From Arthrobacter sp. AZCC_0090 (GTDB taxonomy: Bacteria > Actinomycetota > Actinomycetes > Actinomycetales > Micrococcaceae): 64,000 nt of DNA. Shown one piece after another: positions 17,525-26,595 of this stretch. The DNA is taken from assembly GCF_014207375.1 (NCBI RefSeq), contig NZ_JACHEE010000001.1, forward strand, positions 389,614-453,613. Reading direction: 5' to 3'. A program made the translations under genes and the position numbers. The notes below the pieces were generated by a model. It had not been told where the DNA came from. It did not search any database and worked only from the letters and a program-made list of their open reading frames with translations. Position 1 is the stretch's first letter; every line of letters begins with the position of its first letter.

Positions 17525-19000
17525 CTAACCGACGGATCCTTCCATCTGCAGTTCAATCAGGCGGTTGAGTTCAAGGGCGTATTCCATCGGCAACTCACGG
17601 GCAATCGGCTCAATGAAGCCGCGCACGATCATGGCCATGGCCTCGTCCTCGGGCATACCGCGGGACATCAGATAGAAGAGCTGCTCCTCACTGACTCGGG
17701 AAACGGTGGCCTCGTGACCCATCACCACGTCATCCTCGCGGATGTCGATGTAGGGATAGGTGTCGGAACGGGAAATGGTGTCTACCAACAAGGCGTCACA
17801 ACGCACGGTGTTGGCGGAGTGCTTGGCGCCTTCACGGACCTGGACCAGGCCTCGGTAGGCTGCACGACCGCCGCCGCGTGCCACGGACTTGGAGATGATG
17901 GAGCTCTTGGTGTTCGGAGCAATGTGGACCATCTTGGAACCGGTGTCCTGGTGCTGGCCTTCGCCTGCGAAGGCGATGGACAGGGTCTCACCCTTGGCGT
18001 GCTCGCCAACCAGGTAGACAGCCGGGTACTTCATGGTCACCTTGGAGCCGATGTTGCCATCGATCCATTCCATGGTGGCGCCCTCTTCGCAGATGGCGCG
18101 CTTGGTGACCAGGTTGTATACATTGGTGGACCAGTTCTGGATGGTCGTGTAGCGGACGCGGGCGCCCTTCTTCACGATGATTTCCACCACGGCGGAGTGC
18201 AACGAGTCCGAGGTGTAGATCGGCGCGGTGCAGCCTTCGATGTAGTGGACATAGGAATCCTCGTCCGCAATGATCAGGGTGCGCTCGAACTGGCCCATGT
18301 TTTCCGTGTTGATGCGGAAGTAGGCCTGCAACGGAATGTCCACGTGGACGCCCTTGGGGACGTACACGAAGGAACCGCCGGACCACACAGCCGTGTTCAG
18401 GGAAGCGAACTTGTTGTCGCCCACCGGAATAATGGTGCCGAAGTACTCCTGGAAGATCTCCGGGTGCTCGCGAAGCGCAGTATCGGTGTCCAGGAAGATG
18501 ACACCCTGCTTCTCAAGGTCCTCACGAATCTGGTGGTACACCACCTCGGATTCGTACTGTGCCGCCACACCGGACACGAGGCGGCTGCGCTCAGCTTCCG
18601 GGATGCCCAGCTTCTCATAGGTGTTGCGGATGTCCTCGGGGAGGTCTTCCCACGTGGCAGCCTGCTTCTCCGTGGAGCGCACGAAGTACTTGATGTTGTC
18701 GAAGTCGATGCCCGAGAGGTCCGCACCCCATGTGGGCATGGGCTTGCGGTCGAAGTACTTCAAGCCCTTCAAGCGGAGGTCCAGCATCCATTCCGGCTCG
18801 CTCTTCTTGGCCGAAATGTCGCGGACTACATCTTCGTTGAGACCACGGCGCGCATTGGCGCCGACGTCGTTCTTGTCAGCCCATCCGTACTCATAGTTGC
18901 CAATACCGTGCAGCTCGGGATTCTTCTCCAGAATCTCCGAGATCACAGCACCGTCAGCTAGCGCTTTCTCTGCTGTTCCTTCAGCTAATTGACCCGTCAT
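17525..19000 (-). CDS. sufB: Fe-S cluster assembly scaffold subunit SufB
   Basis: A 491-residue SufB. It shows [12 protein letters not shown] near the start, the [13 protein letters not shown] and YIEGCTAP segments (the latter with a conserved Cys), and the C-terminal [21 protein letters not shown]. SufB accepts sulfur and builds the cluster with SufC and SufD. ATG 19000, behind AAAGG, gives the expected N-terminus and lies 11 bp after the sufR stop; the frame stays open upstream through sufR but that part has no family resemblance. Confidence 0.95.
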   Translation of the reverse strand: MTGQLAEGTAEKALADGAVISEILEKNPELHGIGNYEYGWADKNDVGANARRGLNEDVVRDISAKKSEPEWMLDLRLKGLKYFDRKPMPTWGADLSGIDFDNIKYFVRSTEKQAATWEDLPEDIRNTYEKLGIPEAERSRLVSGVAAQYESEVVYHQIREDLEKQGVIFLDTDTALREHPEIFQEYFGTIIPVGDNKFASLNTAVWSGGSFVYVPKGVHVDIPLQAYFRINTENMGQFERTLIIADEDSYVHYIEGCTAPIYTSDSLHSAVVEIIVKKGARVRYTTIQNWSTNVYNLVTKRAICEEGATMEWIDGNIGSKVTMKYPAVYLVGEHAKGETLSIAFAGEGQHQDTGSKMVHIAPNTKSSIISKSVARGGGRAAYRGLVQVREGAKHSANTVRCDALLVDTISRSDTYPYIDIREDDVVMGHEATVSRVSEEQLFYLMSRGMPEDEAMAMIVRGFIEPIARELPMEYALELNRLIELQMEGSVG

Positions 19001-19011
19001 CACGGCCTTTC

Positions 19012-19824
19012 TTACTGATTGTTGGATTCGACATGGGGCGATGCTGGCAACTTCGGAAACCCGAGGGCTTCCTTGGCGGCTGGCCTGCCGGTAGGAATGT
19101 GGGTGGTGCAGACGTGGCCGCCCTGCGCGAGGGTGGAGAGCCTGCGGACATCGACGCCGACCAAACGGGAAAACAGTTCGGTCTCTGTGTCGCAAAAAAC
19201 GGGAAATTCGGCGGCAAGTTGCTGGATGGGGCAGTGTCCCTGGCACAACTGGACACTGGAGAGGGAAGCCGGCAACGGAGCTTTGGTCTCGATGGAGGCT
19301 GCGGAAGCAACATATCCATCGCGGCTCAGAGCCTTTGACAGTGCCATCGCCCGGGCAGTGATGTCCGAGCCCGCGAGGTCCACTTCCGGCGCGTAGCGCT
19401 GCTCCATTTCGGCAAAGCGCTCTACTGCATAGTCCCTGACTGCTTCTTCGCCCACAAGGTCCCGCAGCCGCCGAAGCGCGGAACTTGCAATGTTAAGGTA
19501 GTCATCTCCGAGCTTCGACTGGCCTTGGGAGCTGAGGACGTAGCGACGGGCAGGACGGCCCGCACCGGCCCCTGCCTTCGCGACGCGCTTCACCTCGATG
19601 ACCCCGGCACGCTGAAGGTGATCCAGGTGCCGGCGGACTGCTGCCGGGGTGAAGCCCAGCATGTCGCCAAGTTCAGCCGCGCTGACGGGGCCGTGCTCCA
19701 ACACGGCGTTGAGAACACGGTCTCTGGTGCGGTCTTCCGCATCGGCCGCGCCCACGGCGGTGCCGCCGGGCACAGGCATGACTGCGCGGTGCCGCGTTGC
19801 GGGCACAGAAACAGAACTCCTCAT
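19012..19824 (-). CDS. sufR: SufR-type [Fe-S] transcriptional regulator
   Basis: A 270-residue regulator. A winged helix-turn-helix (about 36-82, with [19 protein letters not shown]) is followed by a [11 protein letters not shown] wing and a C-terminal domain with Cys194, Cys198, Cys211 and Cys239 in the [18 protein letters not shown] and GGHVCTTHI motifs. These are the cluster ligands expected of SufR, which represses the suf operon when Fe-S supply is adequate. It is the first gene of the operon. ATG 19824 is preferred; ATG 19779 is possible and would still leave the DNA-binding domain intact. Confidence 0.9.
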   Translation of the reverse strand: MRSSVSVPATRHRAVMPVPGGTAVGAADAEDRTRDRVLNAVLEHGPVSAAELGDMLGFTPAAVRRHLDHLQRAGVIEVKRVAKAGAGAGRPARRYVLSSQGQSKLGDDYLNIASSALRRLRDLVGEEAVRDYAVERFAEMEQRYAPEVDLAGSDITARAMALSKALSRDGYVASAASIETKAPLPASLSSVQLCQGHCPIQQLAAEFPVFCDTETELFSRLVGVDVRRLSTLAQGGHVCTTHIPTGRPAAKEALGFPKLPASPHVESNNQ

Positions 19825-19849
19825 GGAATACACAACACAATCATGTCGT

Positions 19850-19877
19850 AATTTAGTCCGCGCATCCAGTAAGGCAA
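19850..19877 (-). promoter_or_regulatory. Candidate sufR-suf operon promoter
   Basis: On the minus strand TTGCCT (19872-19877) and TAAATT (19850-19855) are 16 bp apart, giving a leader of about 20 nt. An operator for SufR would be expected here; ACACAACACA (19830-19839) is nearby but I do not see a clean palindrome. Confidence 0.45.
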
Positions 19878-19890
19878 GGCTGGCCTGCAG

Positions 19891-19924
19891 CACCCTGCCC
19901 GCGGCACCCTGCCCGCGGCACCCT
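19891..19924. repeat. 14-bp tandem repeat in the sufR-ABC divergent gap
   Basis: CACCCTGCCCGCGG occurs twice head to tail (19891-19904, 19905-19918) with a partial third copy. It lies upstream of both divergent promoters. Confidence 0.7.
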
Positions 19925-19936
19925 TACTACTTCACG

Positions 19937-19942
19937 TAGAAT
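19937..19942 (+). promoter_or_regulatory. -10 hexamer of the ABC-ctaA operon; leaderless start
   Basis: TAGAAT with 6 nt to GTG 19949 and no ribosome binding site. Confidence 0.5.
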
Positions 19943-19948
19943 ACTTTG

Positions 19949-20914
19949 GTGCGATCCCCCGAATCCCCTGTCCTCACTATCGATGGACTCATCAAGGACG
20001 TCGGCCCGCTGGCTTCCCTTGACGGCAAGATGCTCCGGGTGGTCAGCGGACTGTCAATGTTTGCAGAACGCGGCCAGATCACTGCGTTGTTGGGTGCCAA
20101 TGGCGCAGGCAAAACAACCACCCTCGAATGCGCGCAGGGCCTTCAAAAGCGTACCGGCGGCCGCATCGAACTGCTTGGCCAGGACCCCGACACGGCCGGA
20201 GCGAGCCTTCGCTCGCGCGTCGGTGTGATGTTACAGGATGGGGGCCTGCCGCCGTCGGCCCGTCCCATCCCCTTGCTTCGGCACATTGCGGGCATGTACC
20301 AAAGCCCCTTGCCCTTGGACGGCCTCGTGGAACGGCTGGGCATCGATACCTTCAGCCGCACCGGCGTCCGCCGGTTGTCCGGAGGGCAGAAGCAACGGCT
20401 GTCGCTTGCCGCGGCCCTGATCGGTAATCCCGAAGTCCTTTTCCTCGACGAGCCCAGCGCGGGCTTGGATCCCCAGTCCCGCCAGATCGTCTTCGAGCTT
20501 ATCGCCGAACTGCGGGATGCAGGCATGGGCATCATCCTGACCACGCACCTCATGGACGATGCCCAGAGGCTTGCAGACTACGTGTACATCATCGACGCCG
20601 GACGCAACGTCGCAGAGGGAACGGTCGCCGACTTGCTGAGCCACGGCCACGAGGCCATGGACGGGGTTACCGAACGCACCCTTTTCTTTGATGCTCCCGC
20701 CGGTCTCGACATCGCTGCGGCCATCGGTGACGACCTGACCATCACCGAAACGCGGGCGGGCAGTTACTCCGTTGCGGGAACCCTCACACCTCAACACTTG
20801 GCGAAACTCACGGCCTGGTGGGCGGGGAAGGGCATCATGCCGGCGTCCCTCCGCTTGGAGGCACGCAGCTTGGAAGACGTCTTCCTGGACATCTCCGGAA
20901 GGGACATCAGATGA
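19949..20914 (+). CDS. ABC-2 type transporter ATP-binding protein
   Basis: A 321-residue ATPase. Walker A GANGAGKT is at 49-56, RLSGGQKQR and LFLDEPSAGLDPQSR follow, with the switch His in TTHLMDD, and a C-terminal accessory domain of about 80 residues. This is the drug-resistance / ABC-2 exporter class. It starts 6 nt after a -10 hexamer, at GTG 19949. It overlaps the permease gene by 4 bp, and ctaA follows. An ABC transporter next to ctaA and divergent from sufR is a conserved actinobacterial arrangement; a haem- or oxidase-related substrate is plausible but unproven. Confidence 0.88.
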   Translation: MRSPESPVLTIDGLIKDVGPLASLDGKMLRVVSGLSMFAERGQITALLGANGAGKTTTLECAQGLQKRTGGRIELLGQDPDTAGASLRSRVGVMLQDGGLPPSARPIPLLRHIAGMYQSPLPLDGLVERLGIDTFSRTGVRRLSGGQKQRLSLAAALIGNPEVLFLDEPSAGLDPQSRQIVFELIAELRDAGMGIILTTHLMDDAQRLADYVYIIDAGRNVAEGTVADLLSHGHEAMDGVTERTLFFDAPAGLDIAAAIGDDLTITETRAGSYSVAGTLTPQHLAKLTAWWAGKGIMPASLRLEARSLEDVFLDISGRDIR

Positions 20915-21687
20915 CCAGCGCAACCCCCACACTCACCACACCCCACGCCGGACCGGCTCCCCTTCTGCGCAGGATCCTGCTCCAAGGCCGCTACGAGACC
21001 TTAACTATGATCCGAAACGGCGAACAGCTGATCCTCGCGGTGATCATGCCCCTGTTGGCCCTGGTGGGACTCACGGTCACACCGCTTCTTGATGGCCTCG
21101 GCGGCAATCGCGTGGACATCGCGACGCCCGGCATTCTCGCCTTGTGTGCCATGTCCACGGCATTCACCGGCCAAGGCATCGCTACCGGCTTCGACCGCCG
21201 CTACGGCGTACTGCGCTTCCTCTCCACCACTCCCCTGGGCCGGATCGGCCTCATCGCCGGAAAGATCCTGGCCGTGTTGGCTGTCCTGGTCCTCCAGGTG
21301 CTGGTGGTGGGCGGCGTGGCGGCTTTGCTGGGCTGGCAGCCACGTCCCGAAGGTTGGCTTCCCGGCCTGGGGCTGCTGGTCCTCGGCGCTGCCGCCTTCA
21401 CAGCGCTCGGACTCTTGGTTGCCGGCACCGTTCGGCCGGAGGCAACCCTCGCCATCACGAACCTACTCTGGATCCTGTTGGGCGCCCTCGGAGGAATCGT
21501 GGTTCCCGCCGAGCGCTTGCCGGTTCTGGCCCAGAACATCGTGCATTTCCTGCCGTCCGGCGCCTTGGGGCAATCGCTCCGGGACGCGTTCCTCCATGGC
21601 AGCGTCTCCCTGCCCTACGTTCTTGTGCTGCTGCTGTGGACCATTGTCCCTGGCGCGGCCGCCGTCCGCTGGTTCAAATGGAACTGA
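20911..21687 (+). CDS. ABC-2 type transporter permease
   Basis: A 258-residue membrane protein with about six helices, including LILAVIMPLLALVGLTVTPL near the N-terminus and the ABC-2 type TPLGRIGLIAGKILAVLAV loop. It pairs with the ATPase encoded immediately upstream (ATGA overlap). The two together make an exporter of unknown substrate; ctaA follows after 59 bp. Confidence 0.87.
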   Translation: MTSATPTLTTPHAGPAPLLRRILLQGRYETLTMIRNGEQLILAVIMPLLALVGLTVTPLLDGLGGNRVDIATPGILALCAMSTAFTGQGIATGFDRRYGVLRFLSTTPLGRIGLIAGKILAVLAVLVLQVLVVGGVAALLGWQPRPEGWLPGLGLLVLGAAAFTALGLLVAGTVRPEATLAITNLLWILLGALGGIVVPAERLPVLAQNIVHFLPSGALGQSLRDAFLHGSVSLPYVLVLLLWTIVPGAAAVRWFKWN

Positions 21688-21746
21688 GCGTCCCTTTGTG
21701 GAACCGAACCGTCAGCGTGAATTGAGTACCGAGAATTGAGAAAACT

Positions 21747-22691
21747 GTGAGCACGGCTTCCCGCCTCCCGAAGTCCATCCAGCAGTTGACCGCCAAGCTC
21801 CCCACGGAAGTCAACAGCACCATTCGCAGGCTGGCGATGTTGTCCCTGATCGGCCAGGTGGTCCTGGTGGTCACCGGCGGCGCGGTCCGGCTGACATCCT
21901 CAGGGCTCGGCTGCCCGACATGGCCGCGCTGCACCAGCGGTTCCCTCGTGAACACTCCGGAGATGGGCATCCACGGCTTCATCGAATTCGGCAACCGCAT
22001 GCTGACATTCGCCTTGGCGGCCATCGCCGTCCTGATGCTGGTGTATTTGTGGAACCTCCGCAAGGAACGTCGCGACCTTTTCCTCTTGGCAGTGGGTCTG
22101 CTCGCCAGCATCCCGGCACAGGCCATCATCGGCGGCATCACCGTACTGTCCAATCTGAACCCCTGGGTTGTCGGACTGCATTTCCTCGTTTCGATGGCCT
22201 TGGTCGTCTTTTCCACGCTCCTGGTCAACCGCGCCTATGGCCGGACCGGCCGCTTCATGAAACGGCCGTTGGCACCGATCCCGGGCGCGATGAGCCCGGT
22301 CATGACCGCCGTCGCGTTCTTCTCGGCGGTTGCCGTGTGCTTGGGCGTCGTGGTGACTGGCGCCGGACCGCACGCCGGAGACGCCAACGCCCCCCGTAAC
22401 GACCTCGACTGGGACCTTTTCTCTCACATCCACGCAGTGCCGGCGTACCTCATCACGGCGGGTGCCCTGTTCGCCGTCTACTTCGTGTTGCGCAAAGGAA
22501 TCACCGGCCCGTTCCGCACTGCGACGCTGACGCTGCTCGCTGTGACCGTCCTGCAAGCCGTCATTGGCTTCACGCAGTACTACAACGGCATTCCCGCCCT
22601 CCTGGTCGGAGCGCACATGCTGGGGGCCGCCTTACTTATGAGTGCCGCGACCAACGCGGCAGATGTGGCGCGCTTCAGCCCGAAGGCCTAG
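21747..22691 (+). CDS. ctaA: Haem A synthase CtaA (COX15 family)
   Basis: A 314-residue, eight-helix membrane enzyme that oxidises the C8 methyl of haem O to give haem A for cytochrome aa3. Conserved haem-ligand histidines are seen at H76 (IHGFIEFGNR), H145 (GLHFLVS), H227/H229 (SHIHAVPAY) and H290 (GAHMLGA), and the outer-loop Cys pair at C56 and C62 in GLGCPTWPRC. The start is GTG. It works after CtaB, encoded just beyond on the opposite strand. Confidence 0.93.
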   Translation: MSTASRLPKSIQQLTAKLPTEVNSTIRRLAMLSLIGQVVLVVTGGAVRLTSSGLGCPTWPRCTSGSLVNTPEMGIHGFIEFGNRMLTFALAAIAVLMLVYLWNLRKERRDLFLLAVGLLASIPAQAIIGGITVLSNLNPWVVGLHFLVSMALVVFSTLLVNRAYGRTGRFMKRPLAPIPGAMSPVMTAVAFFSAVAVCLGVVVTGAGPHAGDANAPRNDLDWDLFSHIHAVPAYLITAGALFAVYFVLRKGITGPFRTATLTLLAVTVLQAVIGFTQYYNGIPALLVGAHMLGAALLMSAATNAADVARFSPKA

Positions 22692-22730
22692 CACGCCCGT
22701 TCCCAAGCCCCGGCCCCAGTCCCGAGCCCC

Positions 22731-22930
22731 ACGCTCGCTCACATATCAAGCGTTTAACCCCGACCCTCCATCAGGTATAGGTCCCCAAACCCAAACGCTC
22801 GCGCAGATATCACGCCGCAAACCCAAACGCTCGATCAGATCCGAGAAGACGAAAACCCTCCCCTACGCAGCTGGACTGGTACATACGTGAGGGAGGGTTT
22901 GTCATATGGGCCACATACGTGAGCGAGCGT
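22731..22930. repeat. Composite intergenic inverted-repeat element between ctaA and ctaB
   Basis: The 272-bp gap between convergent ctaA and ctaB has no gene. It is bounded by ACGCTCGCTCACATAT (22731-22746) and its near-perfect reverse complement (22915-22930, one mismatch). Inside are two copies of CAAACCCAAACGCTCG, two of ACATACGTGAG, and a hairpin with arms AAACCCTCCC (22853-22862) and GGGAGGGTTT (22891-22900). It may terminate both genes, but its repeat structure looks like a dispersed intergenic element. Confidence 0.65.
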
Positions 22931-22963
22931 CCCAAGGTGACGGGGGCGTCAGTCGCCGACGAT

Positions 22964-23926
22964 CTAGCTGCCGATGATCGGGGAACCGATGAACGGATCC
23001 ACCGCGAGGGCAATGAAGAGAAGCGTCAGGTAGCTGATGGAGCCGTGGAAGACCTTCATGGCTCCCTTGTTCGAGACGTCGCCGCCCTGTGCCCGGTTGT
23101 AGAGGGCGTGGGATTCATACAGGAACCAGGCGCCCGCGAGGACGGCAGCGATGGTGTACACCCAACCCGCTCGGCCCACCGGCACCAAAAGCAGCGAGCA
23201 CACAACCATGGCCCAGGCGTACAGCACCACCTGGACAGAAACCACCTTGGCACCGGCAATGGCACCCAGCATGGGGACGTTGGCGTTGCGGTAGTCCTCG
23301 CCGTAGCGCATGGACAGCGGCCAGTAGTGCGGAGGAGTCCACAGGAAGATCACCATGAAGAGCACGACGGCGGGCCACTCAACAGTGTTTGTTACCGCCG
23401 CCCAGGCGATCAGCACCGGGAAGCAGCCGGCCGCACCGCCCCACACGATGTTCTGAGCCGTACGGCGTTTGAGGATCATGGTGTAGATGACAACGTAGAA
23501 AACAATCGCACCGAGGCCAAGCCATGCCGAAAGCGGATTTGCCCCAAGCCACAGAATGGCGATGGAGGCCGCCCCAAGGACCCAAGCGAAGACGAGTGCT
23601 TCCCGGGGGGTGACTTCGCCCGTCACGAGGGGCCGCTTTTCGGTCCGGTGCATCAGCTTGTCGATGTCACGGTCGATGTAACAGTTGAAGACCCCTGCGC
23701 TGCCGGCTGCGAAGGCGCCACCCACCAACGTGGCCAGAATCAAGCCGACGGAGGGAAAGCCCCGCTGCGCGAAGATCATGGTGGGCAGGGTGCTGACCAG
23801 CAGCAACTCGATCACGCGGGGTTTGGTCAGTGCCAGATACGCCTTGAACTTACGGGACATTCCGCTCTTCCCCACAGCCGGGGAGGCGTTGACGGGCGTA
23901 TCTGTTGTGCTCACGTTGGCAGTCAC
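22964..23926 (-). CDS. ctaB: Protohaem IX farnesyltransferase CtaB
   Basis: A 320-residue polytopic UbiA-family prenyltransferase that farnesylates haem b to haem O. The first Asp-rich motif N81-x3-D85-x3-D89 (NCYIDRDID) with MHRTEKRPL, the [17 protein letters not shown] loop and [21 protein letters not shown] are all diagnostic. The start is GTG 23926; a second in-frame GTG at 23914 is possible. It is divergent from tkt across a 485-bp gap and convergent with ctaA. Confidence 0.95.
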   Translation of the reverse strand: MTANVSTTDTPVNASPAVGKSGMSRKFKAYLALTKPRVIELLLVSTLPTMIFAQRGFPSVGLILATLVGGAFAAGSAGVFNCYIDRDIDKLMHRTEKRPLVTGEVTPREALVFAWVLGAASIAILWLGANPLSAWLGLGAIVFYVVIYTMILKRRTAQNIVWGGAAGCFPVLIAWAAVTNTVEWPAVVLFMVIFLWTPPHYWPLSMRYGEDYRNANVPMLGAIAGAKVVSVQVVLYAWAMVVCSLLLVPVGRAGWVYTIAAVLAGAWFLYESHALYNRAQGGDVSNKGAMKVFHGSISYLTLLFIALAVDPFIGSPIIGS

Positions 23927-24411
23927 TCTGTTCTTTGCTCTGGTGTTCTCGCAGCGGCGGCGCCCGGTTCATCCGGCACCTCAAAATCAGGGGCGCAGGG
24001 TGAAGCGTGGATTCAATCCGTGCTTTGGATCCGCGCTTTGGATGAAAGGCGCACTCGCCGCTGGTGGCCTCCAGATATCATACCGTGGCCCGTCCGACGC
24101 CACGGCACCCGGAACTTTCGCTTGTTTCCGAAAGTTCACCGGCACTTTGACGTCGCGGTGATTCATAAAACGGAATTTGCGTCCATTTTTTGAGATTCCC
24201 ACCGTTTGGGGCCCGGAACCGGGCTAAGCTGTCTGCAGATCAGCTCACGCAGGTTTCCGAGAAAGCGCATTCTCAGATTTGCATGTCTGGATGATAGATC
24301 AACGTTTCAATGGTGAACGGCTGGTAGACACTCCGCAGCGGGCACCATCCTGTGCCCGAGGCTTGCCATGTGCCGTCACCCGCCGTCAGCACAGAGAGGG
24401 GCTCGGTTTAC
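23927..24411. other. 485-bp divergent gap between ctaB and tkt
   Basis: No coding sequence is supported. The region must hold the ctaB promoter and the promoter of the pentose phosphate operon. I see a perfect operator-like palindrome (24112-24137), a small palindrome GCCCGGAACCGGGC (24211-24224) directly followed by TAAGCT (24225-24230), a possible -10 that would leave a leader of about 175 nt for tkt, and a T-rich stretch near 24185. Confidence 0.5.
24112..24137. promoter_or_regulatory. Operator-like palindrome upstream of tkt
   Basis: GAACTTTCG and CGAAAGTTC are perfect 9-bp inverted arms around an 8-nt spacer. It lies about 90 bp upstream of the best tkt -10 candidate and could bind a dimeric sugar-responsive regulator; the protein is unknown. 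Confidence 0.45.
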
Positions 24412-26535
24412 GTGCCACATTTGGAAGAGCAAGAACTGACTTGGACCAGCCTGGACCAGCGCGCCGTGGACACCATCCGCGTTTTGGCCGCTGACGCCGT
24501 CGAGAAGGTCGGCAACGGTCACCCCGGCACGGCCATGAGCCTTGCACCCGCCGCATACCTTCTCTTCCAGAAGCTGATGCGCCACGACCCGAAGCACCCT
24601 GACTGGATCGGCCGCGACCGTTTCATCCTGTCTCCCGGGCACACATCGCTGACCCTGTACATCCAGTTGTTCCTTTCCGGGTACGGCCTGGAGCTGAAGG
24701 ACCTTGAGGCCCTGCGCACCTGGGGATCGCTGACCCCGGGCCACCCCGAATACAAGCACACTGCCGGTGTCGAAATCACCACGGGTCCGCTGGGCCAGGG
24801 CCTGGCCTCCTCGGTCGGGTTCGCGTACTCGCAGCGCCGCCAGCGCGGCCTGTTCGACGCCGATGCTCCCGCCGGCGAGAGCCCGTTCGACCACACCATC
24901 TGGGTCATCGCGTCCGACGGCGACCTCCAGGAAGGCGTGACCTCGGAGGCTTCTTCCCTGGCCGGGCACCAGGAACTGGGCAACCTCGTGGTGATTTATG
25001 ACGAGAACCACATCTCCATCGAGGACGACACCGACATCGCCTTCACCGAGGATGTCCTGAAGCGCTACGAGGCCTACGGCTGGCACACCCAGCGCGTGGA
25101 CTGGACCAAGACCGGCGAATACGTCGAAGACGTCCAGGAGCTGTATTCGGCACTGCTGGCCGCGAAGGCCGAGACCTCCAAACCTTCCATCATTTCGCTG
25201 CGCACCATCATCGGTTACCCGGCTCCCAAGAAGCAGAACACCGGCAAGATCCACGGCTCCGCACTCGGAGCCGAAGAAGTCGCAGCACTCAAGGGGGTCC
25301 TGGGCTTCGACCCCGAGCGTTCCTTCCAGGTTGACGAGGACGTCCTGGCGCACGCCCGTGCCGTTGTCGAGCGCGGCGCAGCCGAGCGCAGCGAATGGCA
25401 GGCATCCTTCGAGGCGTGGCAGACCGCCAACCCCGAGGGCGCGGCGCTGCTTGAGCGCATCGAGGCCAAGAAGCTTCCTGTTGAGCTCGACGCCGCGCTG
25501 CCGGCGTTCGAGGCCGGCAAGGAAGTCTCCACCCGCGCAGCCTCGGGCAAGGTCCTGAACGCCATTGGCCCGGTCCTTCCGGAACTGTGGGGCGGCTCGG
25601 CCGACCTTGCCGAGTCCAACAACACCACCATCGAGGGTTCGCCGTCGTTCATTCCGGCCTCGCGCTCCACCAGCGCGTGGAAGGGCAACCCGTACGGCCG
25701 GGTCCTGCACTTCGGCATCCGCGAGCACGCCGCCGCTTCGATCGTGAACGGCATCTCGCTGCACGGCCGGACCCGGGCGTTCTCCGGTACCTTCCTGATC
25801 TTCAGTGACTACCAGCGCCCCGCGATCCGCCTTGGCGCCCTCATGGGCGTTCCGTCGCTGTACGTCTGGACCCACGACTCCATCGGTCTCGGGGAAGACG
25901 GCCCCACCCACCAGCCGGTGGAACAGCTGTCCACCCTTCGCGCCATTCCGGGCCTCGACGTGGTCCGTCCCGGCGATGCCAACGAGGTTGTCGCAGCATG
26001 GAAGGCCATGCTCGAAAACCACGAGAACCCGGCAGGCATCGTGTTGACCCGCCAGAACATCCCGACCTACGCACGCGGCGAAGGCGCTGCCGAGGGTGAC
26101 ACCTTCGGCTCCACCGCTGGCGTCGCGAAGGGCGGCTACGTCCTCGCCGAAGCATCCAAGGAGGGCAGGACGGTTCCCGCGCAGGTCATCTTGATCGGTA
26201 CCGGTTCCGAGGTCCAGCTCGCCGTGAACGCCCGCGAAGCGCTCCAAGCCGAAGGCATCGCCACGCGCGTTGTCTCCATGCCGTGCGTCGAGTGGTTCAA
26301 CAAGCAGGACGCCGCATACCGTGAGTCCGTGCTTCCGGCCGCCGTCAAGGCCCGTGTCTCGGTCGAAGCAGGCCTGGCCCTGGGTTGGAAGGACTTCGTC
26401 GGCGATGCCGGCCGTTCCATCAGCCTCGAGCACTTCGGCGCCTCGGCAGACTACAAGCGCCTCTTCAAGGAGTTCGGCATCACGGCAGAAGCAGTCGCCG
26501 CCGCCGCCAAGGACTCCCTCGCTGGGTCTCGGTAG
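24412..26535 (+). CDS. tkt: Transketolase
   Basis: A 707-residue cytosolic thiamine-diphosphate enzyme moving two-carbon units between sugar phosphates. GNGHPGTAMSLAP (34-46), GPLGQGLASSVG, the TPP/metal motif SDGDLQEG and DENHISIEDD, and the C-terminal GIREHAAASIVNGI and DSIGLGEDGPTHQPVE are all in place. GTG 24412 gives the normal length and follows GAGAGG. It heads the operon tkt-tal-pgi-zwf-opcA-pgl. Confidence 0.96.
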   Translation: MPHLEEQELTWTSLDQRAVDTIRVLAADAVEKVGNGHPGTAMSLAPAAYLLFQKLMRHDPKHPDWIGRDRFILSPGHTSLTLYIQLFLSGYGLELKDLEALRTWGSLTPGHPEYKHTAGVEITTGPLGQGLASSVGFAYSQRRQRGLFDADAPAGESPFDHTIWVIASDGDLQEGVTSEASSLAGHQELGNLVVIYDENHISIEDDTDIAFTEDVLKRYEAYGWHTQRVDWTKTGEYVEDVQELYSALLAAKAETSKPSIISLRTIIGYPAPKKQNTGKIHGSALGAEEVAALKGVLGFDPERSFQVDEDVLAHARAVVERGAAERSEWQASFEAWQTANPEGAALLERIEAKKLPVELDAALPAFEAGKEVSTRAASGKVLNAIGPVLPELWGGSADLAESNNTTIEGSPSFIPASRSTSAWKGNPYGRVLHFGIREHAAASIVNGISLHGRTRAFSGTFLIFSDYQRPAIRLGALMGVPSLYVWTHDSIGLGEDGPTHQPVEQLSTLRAIPGLDVVRPGDANEVVAAWKAMLENHENPAGIVLTRQNIPTYARGEGAAEGDTFGSTAGVAKGGYVLAEASKEGRTVPAQVILIGTGSEVQLAVNAREALQAEGIATRVVSMPCVEWFNKQDAAYRESVLPAAVKARVSVEAGLALGWKDFVGDAGRSISLEHFGASADYKRLFKEFGITAEAVAAAAKDSLAGSR

Positions 26536-26595
26536 CTGAAACCCGCCTGAGACGAATCCGACTGCAACGAACAGATTTCCAAGGAGATTAAAGAA

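Noticed and set aside
17522..18961. A 479-codon plus-strand frame opposite sufB
   Set aside because: It lies entirely over sufB, whose family motifs are continuous; the opposite product resembles no protein family.
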